DNA from: an uncultured Granulosicoccus sp.
Lineage (GTDB): Bacteria > Pseudomonadota > Gammaproteobacteria > Granulosicoccales > Granulosicoccaceae
Direction: 5' to 3'
Assembly: GCA_947495035.1 (NCBI GenBank)
Contig: CANLXI010000026.1
Location: 1-64,000, forward strand
DNA: 64,000 bases
Position numbers and translations under genes: made by a program. The notes beneath the pieces were generated by a model, which was given only the letters and a program-made list of their open reading frames with translations, was not told the DNA's origin and made no database searches. Numbering within the stretch: the first letter of the stretch is position 1; each line of letters opens with the position of its first letter. This document shows positions 44,701 to 53,500 of the stretch, piece by piece.

Positions 44701-45018
44701 CACGGGAGATCGGACCGGTACTGAAGGCACCTCTTCATCACCCAGCACCACATCAACGTCATTGGCGTCGGCCGTCGTTACCAGCTTGACGTCATTGCCG
44801 GACTCGGAGACGTCCTGTTCCTGCGGCGTCACTCTCTCCACATCCGTGGAACGGGAATCGCTTGCCAGTACGACATCCGCGCTCTGCCGAACGATTGACG
44901 GGTCTCCGCCAAGCGCCTGTCTGGGCGACGCTGTTGCAGCTGATGCTTCGATGGTGTCCAGTTCGGTACCTTCCCGGATGGACTCTTTCTGGCTCAACGA
45001 ATCGTTGTTGTCAGCCAT
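41725..45018 (-). CDS. CheB-CheR-PAS-REC fusion without kinase domain
   Basis: A 1,097-residue signalling protein. After an N-terminal ~95 residues of acidic low complexity comes a CheB methylesterase domain (about 96-285): Ser in GIGASAGGLEAL (~112), His140 (VQHLSPD) and Asp in SGTGSDGSRG (~235). The CheR methyltransferase domain (about 300-560) shows the SAM motif FWVAGCSTGEEAYSLAI. A long coiled coil of NEEL-type repeats (about 745-805) leads to a PAS domain (about 810-920). The C-terminus (about 963-1085) is a receiver with LVVDDSESD and the phospho-Asp near 1020 (CLIDYRLG). Known CheB-CheR fusions often carry a histidine kinase; here none is visible. It is downstream of the GGDEF/EAL gene (72 bp). 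Confidence 0.92.
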   Translation of the reverse strand: MADNNDSLSQKESIREGTELDTIEASAATASPRQALGGDPSIVRQSADVVLASDSRSTDVERVTPQEQDVSESGNDVKLVTTADANDVDVVLGDEEVPSVPVRSPVLYVGIGASAGGLEALRDFFDHMSADSDAGFIVVQHLSPDFESLMDELLARNTSMAVENVVHGVEVLANTIYLIPPKKNITLVDGCLYLSEQVRQGGVNLPIDHFFRSLATDAKHRAVGIILSGTGSDGSRGIKSIKEAGGLILVQDRESAKFDGMPFNAEKTGTADFVLPPEELAVYLSTFLKNSMVRGVRSVLRAADNNEESVLSLIFSLLKTNCGIDFGQYKATTVARRIERRMGINQVQSQFDYLNILQTSKTELETLGRELLINVTSFFRDEAAWDYLAAQVINPLVEQADENTELRFWVAGCSTGEEAYSLAIVIDEAIREFGKHLKIKIFATDADVEAIAHASTARYREEIAHDVSNERLARYFIRAGMEYEIRPDIRKTVVFATHNMINDPPFSNIDLITCRNVLIYFQQAVQRVVMSAFHFSLKDKARVFFGSSESVGELKTHYKVLHERFRVYEKITNTRLPISSVNSAGSEKPKLGMRPVSNLLRSYRAHSNNANRFEHVKDHLINDFVPSCLILNSEHQAMHLYGDANKYLIRFPVGRVSTNIHEIIVEELSVALDTALSRSKTESKPVNYSNIQTTINDQPAMVDMQVEYFPDKGGMEAYYSVVLMETNTKHEMKLGTSSFDYSEETQQRIRDLENELLHKQEHLQVANEELETTNEELQAANEELMSSNEELQSTNEELQSVNEELYTVNCEHQEKIEELMTVNDDMDNILVATSVGIIFLDEEMLIRKYTSVAAKYFNLLLSDVGRPLHHISNELEYSRLFEDIETVSRTSHSVYREVFTAKGAPVQIKLLPYSSSTVDRGKASAVTITITDLSPRLDAYEDHRAKTVLMPHGFPGQLSPGIAKIRILVVDDSESDRRVIKRHLSHIKSLSVETFEADDIKSALHSLRNDDIDVCLIDYRLGVETADDLSRQITEHNSQLPVILMSGYSRHELEDRIPDNLLMYFLNKSDMSALLLELSIRHAINSSSVLSPMLLKQ

Positions 45019-45090
45019 GCCTGAATTTCCTCACATTACTTTTCCTGACCCACAGGCAGGCGGAACGTGCCTGTTGATCCATTGCTCTGT

Positions 45091-47772
45091 TCACGACAGT
45101 TCCACGATGCCTGCCTCCTGGCAATCCTCTACTCGCATCAGCGCTTCGACTTCGTCGACCATCATCGGCCTGGCAACCAGAAATCCCTGGCCATACTGAC
45201 AACTGGCCTCACGCAGCTGCACAAGTGTACCTTCATTCTCGATGCCTTCAGCCACCACATCGATGTTCAGCGTGCCAGCCAGGGCCAGAACCGACATCAC
45301 GATGGTGCGACTGGTCTCGTCCGAATTCATGGCCATCACGAACGACTTGTCGATCTTGAGAAAATCGATGGGCAGACGTGTCAGATAGGCCAGAGACGCA
45401 TAGCCGGTTCCGAAGTCATCCAGAGACAACTTCACCCCCATGTCCTTCACTTCGTTCATGACGCGAATGCAACTGCTGTTCTTTTCGATCAGTGCCGATT
45501 CGGTTATCTCGATGTTGAGACAATGAGCAGGCAGATTGCTACGCTCGAGTATGCGCTGCAGCCTGGAGGTGAAATTGGCCAGACTCAACTGCGCTACCGA
45601 GACATTGACGGAGATGGTGCAACTCTCATCGACCAGCCCATCATCCAGCCACTGCCGATGTTGCTGACAGGCCGTTTCCAGAACCCACTGGCCCACGTCA
45701 TTGATCAGCCCGCTTTCCTCCAGCACGCTGACCAGCAATTGCGTGTCCGGCGAGGGCATGTCGTTGGGTGACCAGCGCAACAGGGCTTCGAAACTGACAA
45801 TGCTGCGGTCTTCGATCCGGAACTGCGGCTGATAGACCAGAGTGAACTCATGGCGCTCGGTGGCGCGTCGTATTCTGGACCCCAGTGCCGAGCGCTGCTT
45901 GTCCTCATGCTGGAATTCACGGGTATACACGATCCAGCGGGATCGGCCCGAAGCCTTGGCCTTGTACAGCGCGGTATCGGCCTGCTTGATGAAGGCATCA
46001 CTGCTGCTGCTCTGCTCGTTGGCAAGCGCAATGCCGATGCTGACAGACAGGTTCAGATCGTTGTCGAAGACCTCGAATGGCTGATTGAAGCCCCTTACGA
46101 TGGTTTCGGCAATAGCGCAGACTTCCTCCATACTGCAGGCTGACGTCAGAATGATGGTGAATTCATCCCCACCAAGACGTGCGCAGATGTCCTCCCCGCG
46201 GATAACGGTCCGTAGTCGATACGCGACCTGTCGCAGCAATTCATCGCCGCAGTCATGTCCCAGGGTATCGTTGACTGTCTTGAATCCGTCCAGATCCAGG
46301 TACAGCAGGGCGGTACGGACGCGTTGCCGGGATGAGTCGAGGCGCGATTGCAGCTTGTCGAGAAACGAGGTGCGGTTGGCCAGACCGGTCAGGACGTCGT
46401 GCGTTGCCGCATAGCGCATCCGCTCACTGGCCTTGTAGGTTTCGGTAATATCCAGCAGAACCAGCAGGCATCCGGTGAACTGGCCCAGATCATTGATCGT
46501 GGCGGTTGCAGACAATGACACCCAGCTGATGCTGCCGGTGGGGCGTTGCAGCCGAATGTTCTTCGAGAAGATGCGGCTTTCGCTCAATGCTTCGCGCAGC
46601 TCCACCAGTGCATCCACAACATCTTCGGCATGCAGTGAGTCTACCCAACCCTCCCCGATGGATTCATCCATGCTCAGCCCGCTCAACTGGCACCACATGT
46701 CATTGGCATAGTCACAGGTCCAGTCTGCCGCCAACTGGATGATGCCTACCGGTGCCACATTGGTCAGCGCCTTGAAATGCTGGTGGCCGGTGCTGGTATC
46801 GGGCACCCCCGTCGTCGAGGATTCATGCTCGAAGACGAAAGTGGTGTAGACCATCGACTCCAGCTGCGTGAAATACGCGGACGTTTTCAAGTGCACGCTG
46901 CAACCACTCTCTGCAGTCGCTGTGACTGAACGCTGCTCTATCGGCACTGTCGTCTGCGGCGCACTGTCCACATCCATCGAGGCCGCACGCTTGAGAATCG
47001 GCATCAGGAATTCGGTGGGCAGGTAGCGATCCAGGGAGGTGCCGATGGCATGCACGCTGTCACGGCCGAACAGGGTTTCGGCCGATGGATTGAACGCCGT
47101 GATCTTGCCAGTGGAATCGACAATCACTACGGCGTTGAGAGAGGCGTTCATCAGTTGCACATAGTGCCGGGCGCCATCGTCGATGCCCGGACTCTGCAGC
47201 TGATTGTCCGTCAGGGCCAGATCGCTGTGCAATCGTGCGGAGAGCACCGCGCACATGTCCTGCAGTCGTTTCATGGTGGTTTCCCCTCCCCCATGCTCCA
47301 GTTGTTCGACGGCCGGATTGGCGACGAACAGCACCGAGGTCAGCGACACGCCGGTCTGCATCGGCACCATCAGGAAATAACGGATCGGCGGATGAGACCC
47401 GGGCAGGCACTGCGGCAGACCGATGTCGATCGGTTTGCCCTGCACGCCTCTGTTGAGGCGCATGACCGACAGGATCATGGGGTCCGGCCGCCGATCGGTC
47501 AGCGTATCGTGACAGGCCAGCAGACGACCCGACTTGTCGCGCTCAACGGCCGCACCGAGTTTCACGAACTGTTCGGCATAGGCACCAGCACCTGCCGGCG
47601 ACAGCACGAATCCGTAGTCACCACCTGAGACATCCAGCGCATACTGCAAGAGCGCCTCGAACTGCTGCCTCTCCAGACTGACATCACGACCGGACGCATG
47701 CCGCGCGAGACCATCAAGCGCTTCGGCCAGAGTGGGGCGCTCGTGGATATGTCCGAGTTCGCTGGTATGCAT
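45091..47772 (-). CDS. GAF-PAS-PAS-GGDEF-EAL c-di-GMP signalling protein
   Basis: An 893-residue protein from the ATG at 47772 (the frame extends to 47874, but the extension has no domain pattern). Residues ~1-190 look like GAF; two PAS-like domains follow (about 200-310 and 345-440). GGDEF domain about 450-610 with THDVLTGLANR and intact GGDEF near 533. EAL domain about 630-880 with SFEALLRW near 657 and DDFGTGYASLAYLTRLPIDFLKID. Both catalytic motifs are kept, so synthesis and hydrolysis of c-di-GMP are both possible. It is the first gene of the pair with the CheB-CheR fusion. Confidence 0.95.
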   Translation of the reverse strand: MHTSELGHIHERPTLAEALDGLARHASGRDVSLERQQFEALLQYALDVSGGDYGFVLSPAGAGAYAEQFVKLGAAVERDKSGRLLACHDTLTDRRPDPMILSVMRLNRGVQGKPIDIGLPQCLPGSHPPIRYFLMVPMQTGVSLTSVLFVANPAVEQLEHGGGETTMKRLQDMCAVLSARLHSDLALTDNQLQSPGIDDGARHYVQLMNASLNAVVIVDSTGKITAFNPSAETLFGRDSVHAIGTSLDRYLPTEFLMPILKRAASMDVDSAPQTTVPIEQRSVTATAESGCSVHLKTSAYFTQLESMVYTTFVFEHESSTTGVPDTSTGHQHFKALTNVAPVGIIQLAADWTCDYANDMWCQLSGLSMDESIGEGWVDSLHAEDVVDALVELREALSESRIFSKNIRLQRPTGSISWVSLSATATINDLGQFTGCLLVLLDITETYKASERMRYAATHDVLTGLANRTSFLDKLQSRLDSSRQRVRTALLYLDLDGFKTVNDTLGHDCGDELLRQVAYRLRTVIRGEDICARLGGDEFTIILTSACSMEEVCAIAETIVRGFNQPFEVFDNDLNLSVSIGIALANEQSSSSDAFIKQADTALYKAKASGRSRWIVYTREFQHEDKQRSALGSRIRRATERHEFTLVYQPQFRIEDRSIVSFEALLRWSPNDMPSPDTQLLVSVLEESGLINDVGQWVLETACQQHRQWLDDGLVDESCTISVNVSVAQLSLANFTSRLQRILERSNLPAHCLNIEITESALIEKNSSCIRVMNEVKDMGVKLSLDDFGTGYASLAYLTRLPIDFLKIDKSFVMAMNSDETSRTIVMSVLALAGTLNIDVVAEGIENEGTLVQLREASCQYGQGFLVARPMMVDEVEALMRVEDCQEAGIVELS

Positions 47773-47954
47773 GAATAAACGTTGTTTGAAACCAAGTCGA
47801 TTGGGTCGGGCTGAAGCAGACAGAACGAACCGAAGCCATCCATGGACAAGCGCCTGATCAAGACTTGACGACATTCCGCTCGATCAATGAGACCATGGAC
47901 TTGCACAAAAAACCACACAACAGGGGCAAAAATGTAACAGTAAAGTTAGGTAAC

Positions 47955-47984
47955 CGTATACACGGCAGGCGAAAGCCCAATCAA
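47955..47984 (-). promoter_or_regulatory. Possible sigma70-like promoter for the GGDEF/EAL operon
   Basis: On the minus strand TTGATT (47984-47979) and TATACG (47960-47955) are spaced by 18 bp. Both hexamers keep four or more consensus bases. The position, about 180 bp upstream of the predicted ATG at 47772, fits a leader transcript. This is a sequence match only. Confidence 0.35.
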
Positions 47985-48017
47985 CTTTCATGACCGACCG
48001 TTACAGATCATTCTACG

Positions 48018-50129
48018 TCAAACCCCTCCGTAGTCCTTCTTTTCCTCGCCAATCCAGCGCCGTATCAACCCCTGGACCGACTCTGCATACGAGACCAGAA
48101 GACGGTCCGCCATCAGGCTGACATCATCGAGAAGATCGTCATCCCGGCCCAGTTGCGCGATGCGAAATTCAGCCAGCCCGGTCTGACGAGTACCCAGCAC
48201 CTCACCCGCTCCGCGCAAGGACAGGTCCTTTTCCGCGATCACGAAGCCGTCATTGGTCTCGCGCATGATATCCAGTCGCTCCCGGGCATTGTTCGACAGC
48301 GGGCTCTGATACAGCAGGACACAACTGCTCTGAGCACTGCCGCGGCCTACCCTGCCGCGCAGCTGATGCAACTGCGACAGACCCAGTCGTTCGGCATTCT
48401 CGATGATCATCAATGAGGCATTCGGTACATCCACACCAACCTCGATGACCGTGGTGGCAATCAGCAGATCGATCTGACGTTCCTTGAATGCATTCATGAC
48501 CGTCTCCTTTTCCCGCGGCTTCATGCGGCCGTGAACGAGGGCAATGCGGTGGCGGGGTAGCAGTTGCTGCAGGGTTTCCTGCGTATCCTCGGCGGCCTCC
48601 GCCTGCAGCGACTCCGACTCCTCTATCAGGGTACAGACCCAATAGACCTGTCGCCCTTCGTCGATCGCAGCCCCCACTCGCTCCACCACATCGGCGCGCC
48701 GCACATTGTCCAGCGCCACGGTGGTGACCGGTTTGCGGCCGGGTGGCAGCTCATCGATGACAGACACTTCAAGGTCGGCATAGGCCGTCATGGCCAGGGT
48801 GCGGGGAATCGGTGTGGCCGTCATGATCAACTGATGCGGCTGCATGTCTTCCCGTGCCCCCTTGTTACGCAGCGCCATGCGCTGATGCACACCGAAACGG
48901 TGTTGCTCATCGATGATGGCCAGTCCCAGATCAAGGAACTCCACATCCTTCTGAAACAGGGCATGCGTGCCCACCACGATCTGCTTCTGACCCATGGCAA
49001 CGGCTTCGATGGTCGCGCGTCGCTGCGCGGCACGCAGCTTGCCGGTCAGCCAGGCTACATCGATTCCCAGCGGCTCGAACCACGCCGAGAAATTGATCAT
49101 GTGCTGCTCTGCCAGAATCTCCGTGGGCGCCATCATCGCCACCTGGTGTCCGCATTCGACCACTTGCGCCGCTGCCAGTGCGGCCACGACCGTCTTGCCC
49201 GAACCGACATCGCCCTGCACCAGGCGCAACATGGGTTCACCGCTACCCATGTCATTCAGGATATCGAGCAACACTCTGTCCTGGGCGTAGGTCAGCCGAA
49301 AGGGCAGAGAACTGCGCAAACTGCCTGGCAGCTGACCCGCGGGACGGATGATCGGTGCCTGTTTTGCCTGGGCATCGACTCGCAGCAATCGCAAGCCCAA
49401 CCGATGCGCAATCAACTCCTCCAGAGCCAGCCTCCGATGAGCCGGGTGCAACCCCTCGATCAGTGCGTTGACATCGCTGCCAGGCGGTGGACGATGCACG
49501 ATGCGCAAGGCACTGGTCAGATCGGGCAGTCCGGTATCGGCCGTCAGTGCCAACGGCAGGTAATCACGCAGATCTCGACGTTCGAGCAACGCCAGAGCCT
49601 GGTCGGTCAGCTTTCTCAGGGTTGCCTGCTGCACACCTTCCGTGACGTGATAGAACGGGGTGAGTGTGTTGTCCAGGGCCGATTCGTCCGTGGCATCGGA
49701 TCGCAGAACCCGGTATTCGGGATGCACCATCTCGAGCATGCCCGGCCCGCGCCTGACTTCACCGAAACACTGTACGCGCGCACCGCGTTCGAACTGACTG
49801 ACCTGCTTCTGGCTGAAGTGAAAGAAGCGCAGCATGATGGCACCGGTGCCATCATTGAGCCTGACCATCAGTGAGCGTCGCTGGCGAATGACCACGTCAC
49901 TGATCATCACCTCGGCATTGATGACCGCCTCGGTACCGGGCGTCAATGTGCCGATCTTCGACAGACGCGTACGGTCCTGATACCGAAACGGCAGATGAAA
50001 CAGGACATCCTGCAGGGTACGAATACCCAGTGTCGCAAGCTTCTCTGCCATGGCCTCGCCCACCCCCTTCAGGGCCAGCACCGGCATGCTCTCCAGAGGC
50101 TCGTCCGCCGCTTCTGTCCTGTTCACCAC
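48018..50129 (-). CDS. recG: ATP-dependent DNA helicase RecG
   Basis: A 703-residue branch-migrating helicase for stalled forks and recombination intermediates. The N-terminal wedge/OB region shows VLFHLPFRYQDRT. Helicase motifs: Walker A GDVGSGKTVVAALAA, DEQHRF (DExH), TATPIPRTLAM (III), VIEVGVDVPNASLMIIENAERLGLSQLHQLRGRVGRG (V/VI). The C-terminal TRG-type element (RGAGEVLGTRQTG) is present. Length is normal. It follows ridA by 57 bp and belongs to the gmk-rpoZ-spoT-ridA-recG region. Confidence 0.97.
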   Translation of the reverse strand: MVNRTEAADEPLESMPVLALKGVGEAMAEKLATLGIRTLQDVLFHLPFRYQDRTRLSKIGTLTPGTEAVINAEVMISDVVIRQRRSLMVRLNDGTGAIMLRFFHFSQKQVSQFERGARVQCFGEVRRGPGMLEMVHPEYRVLRSDATDESALDNTLTPFYHVTEGVQQATLRKLTDQALALLERRDLRDYLPLALTADTGLPDLTSALRIVHRPPPGSDVNALIEGLHPAHRRLALEELIAHRLGLRLLRVDAQAKQAPIIRPAGQLPGSLRSSLPFRLTYAQDRVLLDILNDMGSGEPMLRLVQGDVGSGKTVVAALAAAQVVECGHQVAMMAPTEILAEQHMINFSAWFEPLGIDVAWLTGKLRAAQRRATIEAVAMGQKQIVVGTHALFQKDVEFLDLGLAIIDEQHRFGVHQRMALRNKGAREDMQPHQLIMTATPIPRTLAMTAYADLEVSVIDELPPGRKPVTTVALDNVRRADVVERVGAAIDEGRQVYWVCTLIEESESLQAEAAEDTQETLQQLLPRHRIALVHGRMKPREKETVMNAFKERQIDLLIATTVIEVGVDVPNASLMIIENAERLGLSQLHQLRGRVGRGSAQSSCVLLYQSPLSNNARERLDIMRETNDGFVIAEKDLSLRGAGEVLGTRQTGLAEFRIAQLGRDDDLLDDVSLMADRLLVSYAESVQGLIRRWIGEEKKDYGGV

Positions 50130-50186
50130 GGCAGCGCAGCTATCCGGCTGTCAGCGCAGGTACAGTCCTGACAACTGCTGAGCGAA

Positions 50187-50570
50187 TCAACCCAGGTACA
50201 TCACGCCTTCGACTTCAACCGCCACATCACGTGGCAGGGCAGCAACACCGATGGCCGCCCGTGCCGGATAGGGCTCGCTGAAACGCTCGGCCATGACTTC
50301 ATTGACCAGCGGGAAATTCGCCAGATCGGTGAGATAGACATTCAGCTTGATGACCTGCTCGAAGGAACCACCGGCTGCCTTGCAGACTGCTTCGAGATTG
50401 TCGAATACCTGTACGACCTGTGCGCGTACATCGCTGCTGACCAGCTCCATGGTTTCCGGGACCAATGGAATTGCACCGGACAGATAGACCGTATCACCGG
50501 CTCGTACCGCCTGGGAGTAGGCACCGATTGCACTGGGAGCCTTGTCGGTACTGAAGATTTCGCGTGCCAT
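50187..50570 (-). CDS. ridA: RidA-family enamine/imine deaminase
   Basis: A 127-residue YjgF/RidA protein that hydrolyses reactive enamines formed by PLP enzymes such as threonine dehydratase. Seen: IGAYSQAVRAGDTVYLSGAIP (substrate site), VFDNLEAVCKAAGGSFEQVIKLNVYLTDL, and the C-terminal ARAAIGVAALPRDVAVEVEGV with the catalytic Arg. Position between spoT and recG is the usual gammaproteobacterial one, though spoT is separated here by the heptamer array. Confidence 0.96.
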   Translation of the reverse strand: MAREIFSTDKAPSAIGAYSQAVRAGDTVYLSGAIPLVPETMELVSSDVRAQVVQVFDNLEAVCKAAGGSFEQVIKLNVYLTDLANFPLVNEVMAERFSEPYPARAAIGVAALPRDVAVEVEGVMYLG

Positions 50571-50735
50571 GGGTCAGTTCTGCTTCGGATGAATGTGGCT
50601 TCGGAGTATATCGCCTTGTCCTGGATCCATCAGGACGATTCAGCGTGAATGCGCTCAGCGCTTGCGGGCTGCTTGCCGTGTAGACGCACTCTCAGGCAGC
50701 TTCCCCCCGGGGCAATTCGACCCCGCCCAGCCCGC

Positions 50736-50903
50736 GTGTGGCGTGTGGCGTGTGGCGTGTGGCGTGTGGCGTGTGGCGTGTGGCGTGTGGCGTGTGGCGT
50801 GTGCCGTGTGCCGTGTGCCGTGTGGCGTGTGCCGTGTGCCGTGTGGCGTGTGCCGTGTGCCGTGTGCCGTGTGCCGTGTGCCGTGTGCCGTGTGCCGTGT
50901 GCC
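50736..50903. repeat. Heptanucleotide tandem array, 24 units of GTGTG(G/C)C
   Basis: Twenty-four perfect 7-bp units with no indel. Each unit is GTGTGGC (call G) or GTGTGCC (call C). In order along the plus strand: 9 G, 3 C, 1 G, 2 C, 1 G, 8 C. It ends one base before the spoT stop codon complement (50905-50907), so it lies directly in the spoT 3' region. Because 7 is not a multiple of 3, all reading frames stay open and give a false long ORF. Confidence 0.98.
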
Positions 50904-50904
50904 G

Positions 50905-53421
50905 TCAGTTATCGCGTTTGACGCTACGGACAACCGTCAGATTTCGCAATCTTCGAACGATGCGCGCCAGCTGTACACGGCTCTCGACGGACAGCGCAAA
51001 ACGGATGCTGACATCATCCTCGCTACGGCTGTCGAACTCCAGATGTTCGATGTTGACGTTCATCAGCGACATCGTGGAGGTCACTCTCGCCAGCGCACCG
51101 GGCTGATTGACCAGGTGCCCCAGAATCACCACCTCGAAGCTGCCCTTGATCTCGGGTGCCCAGTCGACCGCCACCCACTCCTTGGGACGTCGCCGGAATC
51201 GCCGGACATTGCGGCAACTGGTGCGATGCACCGCCACGCCCTTGCCCGGGGTGAAGAAACCCTGCACGCTATCGCCCGGTATGGGATGGCAGCAGCGGGA
51301 CATGTAGAGGGTCGGGCTGTTGGCGGAATCGACCAGCAGCGGAGCAGGCTCCATGGCGGCCAGTTGTGGTGACTCATCGCCGTTTCCAGCCTCGAGCTGT
51401 ATCAGCCGGGAAGCAATCTGACTGGGCAGATGCAGCCCCAGACCGATGTCCGCAAACAGGTCTTCCTCTGTGTTCATGCGTCGCTCGGACAGCAGAGCCT
51501 GCATGGCCTTGTCCGGTACTGTCTCCAGAGAGCGGTCGTGGCGAGTCAGTGCACGACGCAGCAGCCGTTGCCCGAACTCGACAGCTTCCGTCTTGTCCAG
51601 CGCCCGCAGATGCTGGCGAATGGCCGCTCTGGCCTTGGCGGTCATGACAGAATTCAACCACATGGGGCTCGGAGCCACCCTGGGACCGGTCAGAATCTCG
51701 ACCGTCTGACCGCTCTCCAGCGGCGTACTGAGTGATGCCAACCGGCGGTCGATCTTGGCGGATACGCATTTGTTGCCCACTTCCGAATGCACGGCATAGG
51801 CGAAGTCCACCGGTGTGGCATTGCGCGGCAACTGGATGATCTTGCCCTTGGGCGTGAAGACATAGATCTCGCCCGGATACAGGTCGACCTTGACGTTCTC
51901 AACGAACTCCACGGTATCCGAGGAGCTGTCCTGCATATCCACCAGCCGGGATAGCCAATCGGGTGTTTCACTTGCCGCGGACGCCGAACTCTCCTCATTC
52001 TTGTAGGCCCAGTGCGCAGCAATGCCTGACTCGGCAGTTGCATCCATCTCATGTGTGCGAATCTGCACCTCGATGGGGGTGCCGTCGGACCCATGGTTCA
52101 ACACGGTATGCAGTGACTGATAGCCATTCTGCTTGGGCACCGCGATGTAATCCTTGAAGCGCGAAAAGATCGGTGCATACATCTGGTGAATCAGCCCCAG
52201 AGCCTGGTAACACTCTTCGCGCGTATCCACCACGACTCGCAAGGCGAGAATGTCGAAGACTCGCTGAAAGGGCAGCTGCTTCTTCAACATCTTGTTATAG
52301 AGGCTGTACAGATGCTTTTCCCGGCCGGTGACCGTGGCTTCCACCCCCTTTTCGCTCAATGTCGCCGTGATCCGGTCCGCCACCCGACCAATCAGCTGTT
52401 CGCGATTGCGGTGTGACTGTGCAACCGTTGCCTCCAGTACCCGACTGCGAGCCGGATAACGCGCCCGAAACCCCAGATCTTCGAGTTCGGTCTTGATCGT
52501 GAACATGCCGAGCCGAGTGGCGATGGGCGCATAGACCTCCAGGGTTTCCTTGCCGATACGCCGTCGCTTGTCCGGTCGCAGGGCACCGATGGTGCGCATG
52601 TTGTGCAAGCGGTCAGCCAGCTTGATGAGAATGACCCGGATGTCGGTCACCATGGCCAGCAGCATCTTGCGAAAGCTCTCAGCCTGCGCCTCTTTCTTCG
52701 AGCGAAACTTGAGATGGTTCAACTTGCTGACGCCATCCACGATGTGGGTGACCTCTTCGCCGAACGCCTTGACCAGCGTCTCCCGGCTCACGGGAGTGTC
52801 TTCCAGGACGTCGTGCATCAGGGCCGCCATGACAGCGTGGTGATCCAGTTGCATCTCGAAAACGATGCCGGCCACCGCGATGGGGTGAACGATATAGGGT
52901 TCACCCGAACTGCGTTTCTGCTCACTGTGCGCATCACGCGCCAGAATGTAGGCGCGCGACACCTCGGCAATCTGCTCGGTGCTGTAGCGACTGCTCATCT
53001 GTTCGACCAGCGCCGCATAGGCTCGCCCTTCGAGCTTTCCATCGCTGGCTGATGCGTTGCTGTCGAGCGCCGCATCGATGGCTACGGGCGCGCCGAAGGA
53101 GTCCCCGGTTCGAGGGTCGTCATCGGTACCGAAACTGTCTGCGCGCGCTCTGGCGGATGCCCGTTTGGGTGGTTTGCCAGTCTTGATGGCGGCGGAAACA
53201 TCGCTCGGAGTGGTGCCCATGGCCGATACCGGTGCAGTCGTGTGATGAGGGGAGGGAGACAGGGCCGAGGCACTGCCACGGTCGTCGCGGTGATCGGCCA
53301 CTCGGCTGATCACTGGCCCGCTCATCGGGCGACTGGATGGTCCATCGGATGGATCACTGTGGAGATGACCCGCAGGACCGGGAGGCAAGACGCCGGACTT
53401 GGGGATATCTCCGCCGGCCAC
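50905..53421 (-). CDS. spoT: SpoT/Rel-type (p)ppGpp synthetase/hydrolase
   Basis: A protein of up to 838 residues, long-type Rel/SpoT. The HD hydrolase is intact (AHSEQKRSSGEPYIVHPIAVAG, then MHDVLEDT at about 200 and KLADRLHNMRT). The synthetase region has FDILALRVVV and KDYIAVPKQNGYQSLHTVL (about 385-440). TGS (VFTPKGKIIQLPRNATPVDFAYAVHS) and a C-terminal ACT domain follow. Typical SpoT is ~700 residues; here ~130 poorly conserved Ser/Pro/Asp-rich residues precede the HD region. The frame begins with a GTG right after an in-frame stop; several internal ATGs (53325, 53220) could be the real start. Confidence 0.93.
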   Translation of the reverse strand: MAGGDIPKSGVLPPGPAGHLHSDPSDGPSSRPMSGPVISRVADHRDDRGSASALSPSPHHTTAPVSAMGTTPSDVSAAIKTGKPPKRASARARADSFGTDDDPRTGDSFGAPVAIDAALDSNASASDGKLEGRAYAALVEQMSSRYSTEQIAEVSRAYILARDAHSEQKRSSGEPYIVHPIAVAGIVFEMQLDHHAVMAALMHDVLEDTPVSRETLVKAFGEEVTHIVDGVSKLNHLKFRSKKEAQAESFRKMLLAMVTDIRVILIKLADRLHNMRTIGALRPDKRRRIGKETLEVYAPIATRLGMFTIKTELEDLGFRARYPARSRVLEATVAQSHRNREQLIGRVADRITATLSEKGVEATVTGREKHLYSLYNKMLKKQLPFQRVFDILALRVVVDTREECYQALGLIHQMYAPIFSRFKDYIAVPKQNGYQSLHTVLNHGSDGTPIEVQIRTHEMDATAESGIAAHWAYKNEESSASAASETPDWLSRLVDMQDSSSDTVEFVENVKVDLYPGEIYVFTPKGKIIQLPRNATPVDFAYAVHSEVGNKCVSAKIDRRLASLSTPLESGQTVEILTGPRVAPSPMWLNSVMTAKARAAIRQHLRALDKTEAVEFGQRLLRRALTRHDRSLETVPDKAMQALLSERRMNTEEDLFADIGLGLHLPSQIASRLIQLEAGNGDESPQLAAMEPAPLLVDSANSPTLYMSRCCHPIPGDSVQGFFTPGKGVAVHRTSCRNVRRFRRRPKEWVAVDWAPEIKGSFEVVILGHLVNQPGALARVTSTMSLMNVNIEHLEFDSRSEDDVSIRFALSVESRVQLARIVRRLRNLTVVRSVKRDN

Positions 53422-53500
53422 TAGTGGTAACCGACTCCGGAAACACGAAAAGGAGAACTACACCGCTCGATTGTGAGCAGTGCAGAGACTACGGCCGAGT

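Noticed and set aside
50593..51372. A long plus-strand open frame through the heptamer array (and overlapping frames on both strands).
   Set aside because: It is open only because a 7-bp repeat without stop codons reads in all frames; beyond the array it is antisense to spoT, with no domain.
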